Positions 22,841-31,910 of a DNA stretch of 64,000 nt are shown here, piece by piece (the first letter of the stretch is position 1; each line of letters begins with the position of its first letter). The stretch is from Climacium dendroides. Its lineage: Eukaryota; Streptophyta; Bryopsida; Hypnales; Climaciaceae. The stretch lies in the NCBI GenBank assembly GCA_950106755.1, contig OX467088.1:31024401-31088400 (forward strand), read 5' to 3'. A model generated the notes under the pieces. The model saw nothing but the letters and a program-made list of their open reading frames with translations, ran no database searches and was not told the origin of the DNA. The position numbers and the translations under genes were made by a program.

Positions 22841-23492
22841 TCAGCGCGAGCCGCATTGATTTGACAATATACTATCAGAAGAGCCAAACAATTTGACATA
22901 GCTAGGTAGCCTACAGGATAAATAGTTTGAGGATCACAGTGATGAACTGGAGTCCATCACCTAAAATGAAAAACTGCATATCAGCGCGAGCCGCGCTGAT
23001 CTGCAATGTCCCCCTCAAAACATAAACTGACTAAGACCATATAATTGAACTAAAATCATGGAATTTTGCCACGGTAATATCTCCAGACATGCGAATCAGA
23101 GTGGCCCAATCTGAATCGTAGTAACACAATGCCATAGTATTTAAAAACCCTGCACCGTTAATCAACGCGAGACGCGCTGATCTGCAACGTCTCCCCTCGA
23201 AAAAACAGACCACCCCAGAGTACATAAAATAAATCCAAATATATGAATTCCACTAAGCAAATATATAACAACTATATACATCAGTGCGACCCGCGCTGAA
23301 TCGTCAGGTCTTATCGTAAAAGATAAGAAAGTAGGCTAACTGAGGTCATGGGGACAAAGAACCAAACCCAATAAAAACTAGCCTCACCTTCATAAGTAGA
23401 GAATACCTCAACATCTACAATAGATAAGCAATGTCACAAGGCCGAAACGAACAACCTACAAACCATACGCAGATCAGCGCGACTCGCGCTAA
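22841..23492. repeat. CG-class palindrome cluster upstream of the ParB gene, element B
   Basis: Five 19-bp copies occur at 22841, 22981 (TCAGCGCGAGCCGCGCTGA), 23162, 23281 and 23474. The last lies 55 bp before the ATG at 23548. The cluster occupies the position of the GT-class cluster before the homologous gene of element A. Confidence 0.85.
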
Positions 23493-23547
23493 ACCGACAA
23501 GTGCATCCATAACAAGCCACCTAATATATTATTATTCTCCTCGCAGA

Positions 23548-24817
23548 ATGGATCAACACAAGGAAGCACTGGAAATGTACTTCGACAGATGTGATATTCA
23601 GTACCCTGAAGGCCCCAACGAGACAGATGGATCGCTCATCGAGAGCAAGTACTGGGAGTTCAAACATCCGGAGAGGATTGAAGCGTGGGGATTCCACATG
23701 ATCCTCTTCAGAAACAATTTATGCTTCGCGTACAAGTTCAAGAACGCGCAGGTGTTTCTAAACCTCTTCTACGAGGAGATGGTAAAAGATCTAGAAACGG
23801 ACACCCTCCCCATGGTTAGAGTGAAGTGTGTGACAACGTTTCCCAACGTTGCCCCTCAAGACCAGTACCACTTCACAATTTGCCTAAACTCCATCCTCAT
23901 TCCGTATGTGATGACACCCCTCCTCGCAAGCCTAGAACCCACGCCGTTCCGGGACGAAATAAAAGAGTTGGAGAAAAAAATTGATAACAATGAGTGGCAG
24001 AATTCAGATGGCACGCCCCTGAACCACAAGAAGCTCTGCAACAAGATCCGTGCCTTGTTCAAGGACTTCGATCAACTCAAAGGGAAGCTGGCAATGCAGA
24101 CCGAGTTAAGCAGGCCAAGATCCGTCTCAGTGGACACCTCCAGACATGGTGTGAGTCAGGGCTCCAGATTCAACAACATGCAGGAATCCGGAGGCGCTCG
24201 GGAACCAGAAATTCGAAAAAGCCGGTAGAGAAAACCCCGGAAAATAAGAAAGGGAAGAAAAGTAAGGCCTCCCCGTCTGTGCAGGCACCTCTGGCAAGGT
24301 CCTCTGAGGTATCTGAAGTTGCGGAGGCAAGTTACGTCGACGAGATGGCACATGTCCCTCATTCTCGAGCAACAGAAAGAAAGCCAGACTATGAAGAAGA
24401 AGCAAAGTGTACAAGAAGTTCTGGACCACTTGTGAGGACGCCTACATCTTCAAGACCAATGACAAAAAAGAGATTGACATCTCTCAACTAGTCCCACCTC
24501 CTACAACATTCAACATCCGCTCGAAGGAGGACCGAATTGTCGAGGATTTAGTGAACTGGCTACTAAATATGCCCGACAAGAGCACGAGACAAACGCTCTG
24601 CGTCATGCCGGTTGGATACAATGAAAAACCGAAGGAGTGGGTAGAGATTGAAAAAGGTGATTTCTACATCATCAATGGGCAGCACAGCGTGGCCGCCAGT
24701 AAGTGGATGATGGATGATGCCAATAAGGTGGACCACACGGAGAGGGAATACTTCCGGAAATGGAAGTGCTTCGTGGTCTGGTCAAATGACGTAGAGAAGC
24801 TCAGGCTCATCTCCGCA
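23548..24817 (+). pseudogene. N-terminal and ParB-like exon, element B, 5' part (split by CACTA)
   Basis: The start at ATG 23548 matches element A (MDQHKEALEMYF against MDDQIEKLEAFY) and directly follows a splice-acceptor-like TCTCCTCGCAG. The N-terminal domain has YWEFK, GFHMILF, QYHFTICL and LEPTPFRDEIKELEKK. After a Lys/Ser-rich linker read in another frame, there is a 1-base frameshift near 24404 before VYKKFWTTCEDAYIF. The ParB-like part has LCVMPVG, then DFYIINGQHSVAASK, then CFVVWSNDVEKLRLISA. It stops at codon GCA (24815-24817), which is the target duplication of the CACTA element, and the exon resumes at 46494 with FYNRTNHF. Gene expression is therefore doubly broken. Confidence 0.7.
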
Positions 24818-24879
24818 CATTACAACAATGGCAGGGTTTTATGACTCCAAAAATATGACTAAGGATGACTGGCGATTGG

Positions 24880-25700
24880 TTGCAGTCATATTTTGGGAGG
24901 CCTAAGTCTTCTGTAGAAATATGACTGGGAAATATGACTGCCAGTCATATTTTGACTTTGTACTACATATACGTATACTATACGCCCATGGGGAACATAT
25001 TATATTTCATAGGGAACATGTGGGAACATGTTTAGGGAACGCCCAGTCATATTACCAGTCATATTTTTTTTTTCAGTCATATTTTTCAGTCATATTTCTA
25101 CTTTTTTTTTTTTTTTTTTTCGAGTAACCCAATGAAAATTTGGGCAGGTGAGTGCATAGTCATATTCTTGTTTTAGTTATATTTTCCAGTCATATTTTTT
25201 TGTCAGTCATATTTTCCAGTCATATTTTCCTGCCAGTCATATTTGTCAGTCATATTATTTTGTCAGTCATATTTTTCAGTCATATTTTCGGGCTATCAAA
25301 TTTTGTAGTCATATTTTTTTGTCAGTCATATTTTTCAGTCATATTTTCCTGCCAGTCATATTTGCCAGTCATACTTTATGTCAGTCATATTATTTTGGCT
25401 AGTCATATTTTGCAGTCATATTCTTTGCCAGTCATATTTTGCAGTCATATTTTTTTGGCAGTCATATTTTGCAGTCATATTTTGCAGTCATATTTTCTGC
25501 TAGTCATATTTTATAGTCACATTTTATGTCAGTCATATTATTTTGCCAGTCGTATTTTGCAGTCATATTTATTGCTAGTCATATTTTGCAGTCATATATT
25601 TGGCTAGTTATATTTTGCAGTCATTTATTTGGTCAGTCATATTTTCCAATCATATTTGTCTGCTACTCCTATTTCATAGTCCTATTTTATGGCAGTCGTG
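24880..25700 (+). repeat. Left subterminal repeat array of the CACTA element
   Basis: About 40 copies of AGTCATATT or close variants follow each other, almost all in one orientation, spaced by 10-25 bp of T-rich or GC-poor sequence. In En/Spm, such subterminal motifs bind the TNPA protein. Confidence 0.9.
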
Positions 25701-26046
25701 GCAGTCTTGACCTTCACATGTACTTCACATAGTAGAGGCATTCTCAGATAATCATGATTTTAAACGTTTAAATTCTTGATTTTCTGCTAACACAAATGAC
25801 ATATACAACTTGACTATTGAATTTCAATGATAACACATAATCTCACCCAACTTCTACACAAGCGCATTCACTATCCAATCTACAATACAACATACAATAT
25901 CCCTTGTATGTCACCTTCCTCTAATGACAAGAAAACTTTTGCACTATATTTGTATGTTATGTATTCAATGCAATGTTTTTGAAAATACTCAATTTGGAAT
26001 ATGAAAGAAAAGTTTATGTATTATACTTCTGGTCATGTTTCTGAAC
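25701..26046. other. AT-rich stretch between subterminal repeats and TNPD gene
   Basis: No gene seen. It is probably the 3' untranslated region of the leftward transposase gene. Confidence 0.35.
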
Positions 26047-27063
26047 TCAATTACAATCTCCATTACAATATTGTAGGTCATCCACATGTACTTCGTCTTG
26101 TTGTAGACGTTGCAATGCAATTGCCACCACATCAGCTTCTACTTCCACTGCATCACACAAGATGGGTGTTTTTGGTATGAGGTCTTCAGACAAGTCAGTG
26201 GCTTCGAGTCCGTGAAACTCTGTTGTCTTTCCAAGGGATATGCACTCCACTTCAGTTGTTCCTTCATGTTCAGAGAACAATCGAACACCTCTCGGTTCCC
26301 TGCGGAGTACAACTTCCCATCCATGTCTGGCCTTGTCTGATGCAAAAAATACTTGTTCAATGTGGAGAGGGAATGCAAACAACTGTGCTGAGTAAGGAAT
26401 CAATCTATCGAAATTCACACTAGTGAATCCATACTCATCACGCTTCATAGTGGCTCCATCGCCCTTCATGTTTGCAACCACCCAATTGCAATATAGTACC
26501 ACTACCTCAAACTGCCCATAATCTACAGATAGGATTTCCTCCACCCACCCTACGTACTCTAGCTGTGAGTCCTTCATGTTTTTATCCTTTGCGCCTGCTC
26601 GACAAAGTTGTTTAAAGGTTGCTGTTATTCCTGAGTCCATTGTTGTCAATTTCTTCTCAACGCTTCGAACACGAATGTGGTTTCCAAATGCATACATGGA
26701 ACGATATGACTTGGCTCGATCTGATGGAGGTAACATTAGAGTCCTCACATCTGTGTCCACTTCTTCTGTACTGACTTCTATAGCTCGTAGCACTGCCTTT
26801 GGAAACCAAATATGAAACTTTTCGTCGCACATTTCAGTCGGGTACAGTACTCGACTTTGATGTTTTTTATGCCTATACTCTTGTCGCTCTCTTTCACGAC
26901 GGCGCATGTCATCTTCATGCCTCCTACGCCATTCAATAATTGAATGTGTGAGTTCATTCTGATTTACAAACCTAATACTACTTTGAGTCATACATGCACT
27001 TCCAATACTCGTTGCAGTCATAAATGCAATTAGATTGTTAGGTTTAGTCACAAACGCAATCAA
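26047..27063 (-). CDS. TNPD transposase, DUF4216-type C-terminal exon
   Basis: This minus-strand frame is open over 338 codons. Its central part, residues about 185-260, reads VGWVEEILSVDYGQFEVVVLYC, then YGFTSVNFDRL, then EQVFFASDKARHGWEVVLRREPRG. That is the pattern of DUF4216, the domain found at the C-terminus of plant CACTA transposases. The first 30-40 residues are probably intronic or from a chance Met. An Arg-rich helix follows at about 45-70. It lies downstream of the DUF4218 exon on the same strand and has no internal stop, so this end of the gene looks intact. Confidence 0.75.
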   Translation of the reverse strand: MIAFVTKPNNLIAFMTATSIGSACMTQSSIRFVNQNELTHSIIEWRRRHEDDMRRRERERQEYRHKKHQSRVLYPTEMCDEKFHIWFPKAVLRAIEVSTEEVDTDVRTLMLPPSDRAKSYRSMYAFGNHIRVRSVEKKLTTMDSGITATFKQLCRAGAKDKNMKDSQLEYVGWVEEILSVDYGQFEVVVLYCNWVVANMKGDGATMKRDEYGFTSVNFDRLIPYSAQLFAFPLHIEQVFFASDKARHGWEVVLRREPRGVRLFSEHEGTTEVECISLGKTTEFHGLEATDLSEDLIPKTPILCDAVEVEADVVAIALQRLQQDEVHVDDLQYCNGDCN

Positions 27064-27294
27064 TGAAGTAGCTAACCAAAAGAAAAATATACTAATGTTG
27101 TTCTCACAGAAATGTTAGCACATGACTATGTGTAGTTACAATTTCATATATGACATTTATATTGCATTACTAAATGGGAACACAAAGAGTGATGGATCTT
27201 TTCTCTTCTATGGGATGGAAAAAAACATTATTACTGTCAACATTTGATTCTAAATGCTCTTATGTAGTAGGGGGGTTATTTCTTTCATAGGACC

Positions 27295-28203
27295 TCACCT
27301 CCTCCACTCCTCCAACGGTGCCGCATTGTTCAATACAAACTCGTGAATCCATTGTTGTAGTTCACTTGATAGGTGGCGTGCTCGTCCACTGCCTTCCAAA
27401 ATTTCGTCATACATTGATGGATCTTCTTTGTCATCCCACACTCTTCGGGTGGTCACTGTATACTCCTGCATGTATTCAGTATAGAACCCTAGTGCTTCCA
27501 CCACAGCGTAGCCTTCAGCCATGCTACCCTCTGGTCGAGCCCGATTCCTAACATATCCTTTTAGTGTCTTCAAATATCTTTCAATGGGATACATCCAACG
27601 TGTATGAACGGGTCCGCAAATTTCTACTTCTTCCACAAGGTGGACAACTAAGTGACTCATGATGTCAAAAAAAGATGGCGGGAACTTTTTCTCCAGCATG
27701 CATAATGCTATCACCATATCTGACCTCAATTCCTCTAAAGCATTGGTATCAATGGTCTTAGCACATATCCTCCTAAATACACGGCTCAACATAATTATAG
27801 CTTTTCGTACCTCCTTTGTTAGCACTGTACAAACATTGAGTGGTAAAACTTGTTGCATGAGGACATGGTAGTCATGTGATTTCAAACCCTTCATGGTCCC
27901 ATTCACATGCACACGCTTCTTCAATTGACCCACATATTGGGTGGGTGTTTGCAATGTTCGAATTCCATCTACGAAGACCTGACGTTCCTGTTTCGTAAAT
28001 GTGTAAGATGAACGAGGTAATATGACGCTCTTAGGTTTTTTCCCAAGTATGGGCCACAGATGTTTACGTACACCTGCCTCCTTCATGTCCAAACGGACCT
28101 CCAAGGAGTCTTTTTCTCCGTACAAGGTCTTCAACATATTCTCGGTGATGTTCTTCTCACAATGCATGACGTCCAATGTGTGTCGAATCAAAAGGTCCTG
28201 CAC
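27295..28203 (-). CDS. TNPD transposase, DUF4218 exon
   Basis: The frame opens with HTLDVMHCEKNITENMLKTLYG and runs to FPPSFFDIMSHLVVHLVEEVEICGPVHTRWMYPIERYLKTLKGYVRNRARPEGSMAEGY in separate blocks. These are the classical end of the Transposase_21 region and the DUF4218 domain of CACTA TNPD. The frame is intact for 302 codons. The upstream exon at 28360-29931 and this one are separated by about 150 bp, consistent with an intron. The domain order (associated domain, Tnp2, DUF4218, DUF4216) is the usual one. Confidence 0.9.
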   Translation of the reverse strand: MQDLLIRHTLDVMHCEKNITENMLKTLYGEKDSLEVRLDMKEAGVRKHLWPILGKKPKSVILPRSSYTFTKQERQVFVDGIRTLQTPTQYVGQLKKRVHVNGTMKGLKSHDYHVLMQQVLPLNVCTVLTKEVRKAIIMLSRVFRRICAKTIDTNALEELRSDMVIALCMLEKKFPPSFFDIMSHLVVHLVEEVEICGPVHTRWMYPIERYLKTLKGYVRNRARPEGSMAEGYAVVEALGFYTEYMQEYTVTTRRVWDDKEDPSMYDEILEGSGRARHLSSELQQWIHEFVLNNAAPLEEWRR

Positions 28204-28359
28204 AATTACTTCCGGGTGTTACAAATTGCATACACTATGACTATGTTCAATCATTTCATTCATAAAACTACCTCTTATATGTCACAATATTTTGATTTAT
28301 AAGACAAAAATTGTACTAGACTAGTACATTTCTTATCACTTTGAGAAGCAATTTCATAA

Positions 28360-29931
28360 TTAAAAAAAAAACATCAAATTCCCACACCCACTTACTTTCC
28401 AATATGGCAAGTCATACAGACATGTCCTTCTCTTCACTCCGTGCTTGTGTACTAGATCTACCAAATTTTCTACTCCATTTTCACGAGACTTTGTCAACCA
28501 TTCCTCTCGCTCTTCTGCATAACGAAGTTGTTCTCGACCAGTCATCCTTCTAGGTGGAGGTCTTTCATCCACTTCACCATCAAATGTACCCCTCTGTCGT
28601 CTCCACTGATGAGTCATAGGCAAGTATCGTCTGTACCCCATATACAAGTTTTTTCTCAAGGCTTTAGAACGCCTAGTTACTATATGTGGCCCACATACTG
28701 GACATGTTCTATATCCTTTTGTTACTTGACCTGAGATTAATCCATATGCTGGAAAGTCATTCACCGTCCACATGAGAATGCCATGTAACTTGAATGATTT
28801 CACTTCTGAGTTTTTGCAAGATCCGTCCAAGCAATCAACCCCTCTCCATAGTTCTTGAAGCTCCTCAATCAATGGTGCTAGGTACACATCTATGTTCTTC
28901 TCTGTTACACTCTCTTTTCCTGGAATGATTAACGTAAGCATCATAAAGAAATTTTTTGTCACCAACCAAGGGGGAAGATTGTAATTGAGCATAATCACTG
29001 GCCAAGTTGAATGGCTAAGGCTTTGGTTCTGAAATGGATTCACACCATCCAATGCCAAGCCAAGTCTGACATTGCGCTCGTCTTCAGCAAACCATTGCCA
29101 CTTGTTGTTCACATGATTCCAAGCCTTGGAATCTACAACCGATCTCATCACCTTGTCTTTGCTTTTCCCACCTACATGCCATTTCATGAGGTCCGCCAAC
29201 TGTGTATTGCTATACATTCTTCTTAATCGTGGAATCAAAGGGAAGTGTCTCAATACTTTCACTGGTGCACTGTTGGAGTTCTCTACATATCGGAATTTGT
29301 GGCAAGTAGGGCACTGTACTGCGTCTTGTAGTTCGTTGCGGAACAAACAACATCCATCTCTACACGCATGTATGGAATTGTATGACAACCCCAACTTCAT
29401 CAAAAGACTTTTGGCTTCATAAAATGATTTGGGAAGTGAATTCTCTTTTGGTAATATGGTCTCTGTCAACAACTTCAGCAACTCATCAACAAAACTATTA
29501 GAGACACCATGAGTAGTGCAGCTCACTAGCAACATGAGCGTGGACATCAAACGGTTGGAATCGCTTCCTACGTACAAAGGAGTTTGTGCTTCTCGCAAAA
29601 GAACATTCATATCCACGCCAGTTACATCTTCCATGTTGGTTGAAGCCCCCTCTCTCTCCATCCGGTCATTGTTGGCATCCACTTGCTCGTCAAGATTGTT
29701 AGTGTATGAACCTCGTAAATCATTTATCCTCAAACCATCTTCATCAGTTGCATCCTCAAGTGTGTCCGTCATAATATTCTCAATTCCTTCTCCACGGACA
29801 TGTATGCTGTCATACTTGTTAAAGCACTCTGTTACCATACGGAGCACATCCACCTCTCCAACATTTGGAGAGGGGTCTCGTTGAACAGGCTCTCCTCGAA
29901 CACTTCTTCGTTTATGCAATCGGAGGTCCAC
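28360..29931 (-). CDS. TNPD transposase, Transposase_21 (Tnp2) exon
   Basis: Blocks typical of Transposase_21 are present: CRDGCCLFRNELQDAVQCPTC (zinc-binding Cys pairs), LALDGVNPFQNQSLSHSTWPV, LIIPGKESVTEKNIDVYLAPLIEELQELW and MWTVNDFPAYGLISGQVTKGY with CPVC. The D of LALDGVNPF and the acidic residues around DFPAYG are in the positions taken as catalytic in the family. No stop interrupts the 523-codon frame. The first 60-100 residues are acidic and poorly conserved. This is the strongest sign that the element's transposase was functional recently. Confidence 0.92.
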   Translation of the reverse strand: MDLRLHKRRSVRGEPVQRDPSPNVGEVDVLRMVTECFNKYDSIHVRGEGIENIMTDTLEDATDEDGLRINDLRGSYTNNLDEQVDANNDRMEREGASTNMEDVTGVDMNVLLREAQTPLYVGSDSNRLMSTLMLLVSCTTHGVSNSFVDELLKLLTETILPKENSLPKSFYEAKSLLMKLGLSYNSIHACRDGCCLFRNELQDAVQCPTCHKFRYVENSNSAPVKVLRHFPLIPRLRRMYSNTQLADLMKWHVGGKSKDKVMRSVVDSKAWNHVNNKWQWFAEDERNVRLGLALDGVNPFQNQSLSHSTWPVIMLNYNLPPWLVTKNFFMMLTLIIPGKESVTEKNIDVYLAPLIEELQELWRGVDCLDGSCKNSEVKSFKLHGILMWTVNDFPAYGLISGQVTKGYRTCPVCGPHIVTRRSKALRKNLYMGYRRYLPMTHQWRRQRGTFDGEVDERPPPRRMTGREQLRYAEEREEWLTKSRENGVENLVDLVHKHGVKRRTCLYDLPYWKVSGCGNLMFFF

Positions 29932-30440
29932 AGGAGCATAGTCATCCTGTAGTAGTCTATGTGTACCACATGCACATATAAGTTTATTGTAAAATTAATA
30001 ATTGGAACATGCAAACTTGTAGGACGTGATCATAATCAAATATAGCATTCTGTAATGCTGGATAATGATCATGAACATTTCAATTAGCACTCCAAATAGG
30101 ATCTCTTAAGTCAAAGAAATGATTATCAATTTTAGTTTTCATAAATTGACAAAACAATCAATTTTCATTAATTCATTGTATGCTTAGTATGAATTAAAAA
30201 TAATTATCATTTTCCCTTACTACGTCATGAATACACAATTTCATGTTCATGATTTACTTTCCCATAAGGCCAAAACACATGTAAACAATTGACACTATCT
30301 GGCACTCTACCATCATATTCCACTACATATAGTGGGCTTCAATAACATTGCTAACTACACAATATGACTGAATACAAAGTGTGACTACGCATAGTTTTTT
30401 AGAAAAATTCAATGATCCTATTCATTTGACAATACGTTCT

Positions 30441-30923
30441 TCAATTTACATAGTAATGTGCATAGAGTTCCTCTCCAGCCACAATATCCCTTGACGCTAT
30501 TGTCATTATATATCCCCACTTCAAGTTGTTCCATGGTTTGGGCAGCATGCGGAACTCCCATATGACGTTCCCTAACTCCTCTCGACCTATAGAACTATTA
30601 ATAAATCCGGCTACATTTCCCTTCAATACATCTCCGTCTATATACAAGTCCGGCTCAACTTCCATCACATATGACTTTATGCGAGGCCGTCCTTCCTTCA
30701 AAATTTTATACTTTGCTAGTGTGTACTGGGGTCCTACAAAGGGAAGTAACTCTTCCCCTTTTTTCGCAGGTTGCAGGGCAAAAAGACCCCAACCCATGAA
30801 AGGAAACGTTGATACCTTCACATCCCAATTTCTTTGCCAATAGGAAAGTATTGTTAGTTTCGGTATGAGACCATCACACCACTGTCCATCATACACATTT
30901 GACCTCCACTTCTCTAAAGCCAC
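30441..30923 (-). CDS. SET-domain protein carried in the CACTA element
   Basis: A 160-codon frame holds an almost complete SET domain. It has FMGWGLFALQPAKKGEELLPFVG (GxG and the first strands), IKSYVMEV, DLYIDGDVLKGNVAGFINSS (in place of R-F-x-N-H-S) and the C-terminal ASRDIVAGEELYAHYYVN (GEELxxxY). SET enzymes methylate lysines of histones or other proteins, using S-adenosylmethionine. Here the His of NHS is Ser, as in some divergent members, so activity is uncertain. It lies on the same strand between the transposase-associated exon (31048-31410) and the Tnp2 exon, so it is either a separate gene or an exon within TNPD. It is open throughout. Confidence 0.75.
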   Translation of the reverse strand: MALEKWRSNVYDGQWCDGLIPKLTILSYWQRNWDVKVSTFPFMGWGLFALQPAKKGEELLPFVGPQYTLAKYKILKEGRPRIKSYVMEVEPDLYIDGDVLKGNVAGFINSSIGREELGNVIWEFRMLPKPWNNLKWGYIMTIASRDIVAGEELYAHYYVN

Positions 30924-31047
30924 TACTCTTGTAGACGTTCCTTTCAGTGTGCCATTCGTTGAAGTATGTGTCTCTCTTACAAATGTCTATAAAGAAAACA
31001 AAGAGGAGGCTTCCACATAGGGTCTCCACAATGCCTACACAAGTCAT

Positions 31048-31410
31048 TCAAACTTTAAGAAAAAAATGTAGATGTATATCATTGACAAAAGCATACTGTT
31101 TTTTTAATAAACAATTCATTATTTTCAATGTCCTTACCAAGATAGAGGCCGTAAAAGCTGGGTCCCTCTTCTTGCTGCACAGATGTTTTCGAATTGTACG
31201 TCTATCAAGCACTTTTCCTCCTGCACACTTCATGCAGGGGCATGGGTACTTTGTTAGACGCATGTTATCTGCTTGAATTTCTTCTTCTTGCCATAATCGT
31301 AGCTCTTGCAAACTTTGAAGCTCCCCCTCAGACATGTTGTGTACTTCCCTGATATGCACTACAAAGAAAATGTCAATGTCATATATTTCAATCACTTTTG
31401 CATTAGTCAT
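31048..31410 (-). CDS. Transposase-associated domain exon (start of TNPD)
   Basis: The segment YPCPCMKCAGGKVLDRRTIRKHLCSKKRDPAF matches the N-terminal transposase-associated domain of CACTA TNPD, a Cys/His zinc-binding motif (CPCxxC...HL). It is split here for reading: CPCMKC at about residue 55, RTIRKHL at about 70. The frame upstream and downstream of the domain is less convincing, and splice sites were not fixed. It precedes the SET and Tnp2 exons on the same strand. Confidence 0.65.
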   Translation of the reverse strand: MTNAKVIEIYDIDIFFVVHIREVHNMSEGELQSLQELRLWQEEEIQADNMRLTKYPCPCMKCAGGKVLDRRTIRKHLCSKKRDPAFTASILVRTLKIMNCLLKKQYAFVNDIHLHFFLKV

Positions 31411-31551
31411 AATTGAACATTAACATGACTATTGCAATATGGCTATGACTACTCCAGAGTCATAAAAATTGTTTACAATTACTACGTTCATTCCTGTGAA
31501 TGCCTAAACTTTACTCGGTTTAGTCTTAGAAGTCTACGTACAATTCAAGTT

Positions 31552-31905
31552 ACATGACATGACTAAATACAGTTATATAAGTCAACATATTACTCAACTT
31601 ACATGACATGACTGACTACAGTCATATAAGTGGACATATAACTCATGTTACATGACATGACTGAATGCAGTCATATAAGTCAACATACAACTCATGTTAC
31701 ATGACATGACTAACTACAGTCATATAAGTCAACATACAACTCATGTTACATGGCATGACTTGATACAATCATGTTAGTCGAGACACAACTGAAGTTACAT
31801 GACATGACTTGGTACAGTCATATAAGTTGAAATACAACTTACGTTACATGACATGAGTCGGTACAATCATGTTCATCGAGATACAACTCATGTTACATGA
31901 TATGC
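31552..31905 (+). repeat. About 49-bp tandem repeat inside the CACTA element
   Basis: About seven units contain TTACATGACATGACT followed by ACAGTCATATAAGTC. Each unit has TGACT and AGTCA facing each other, echoing the subterminal motif. Confidence 0.8.
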
Positions 31906-31910
31906 CTAGC

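Noticed and set aside
25152..25607. 151-codon ORF rich in SHIF/VIF repeats
   Set aside because: Produced by translating the AGTCATATT array of the CACTA; no protein signal beyond the DNA repeat.
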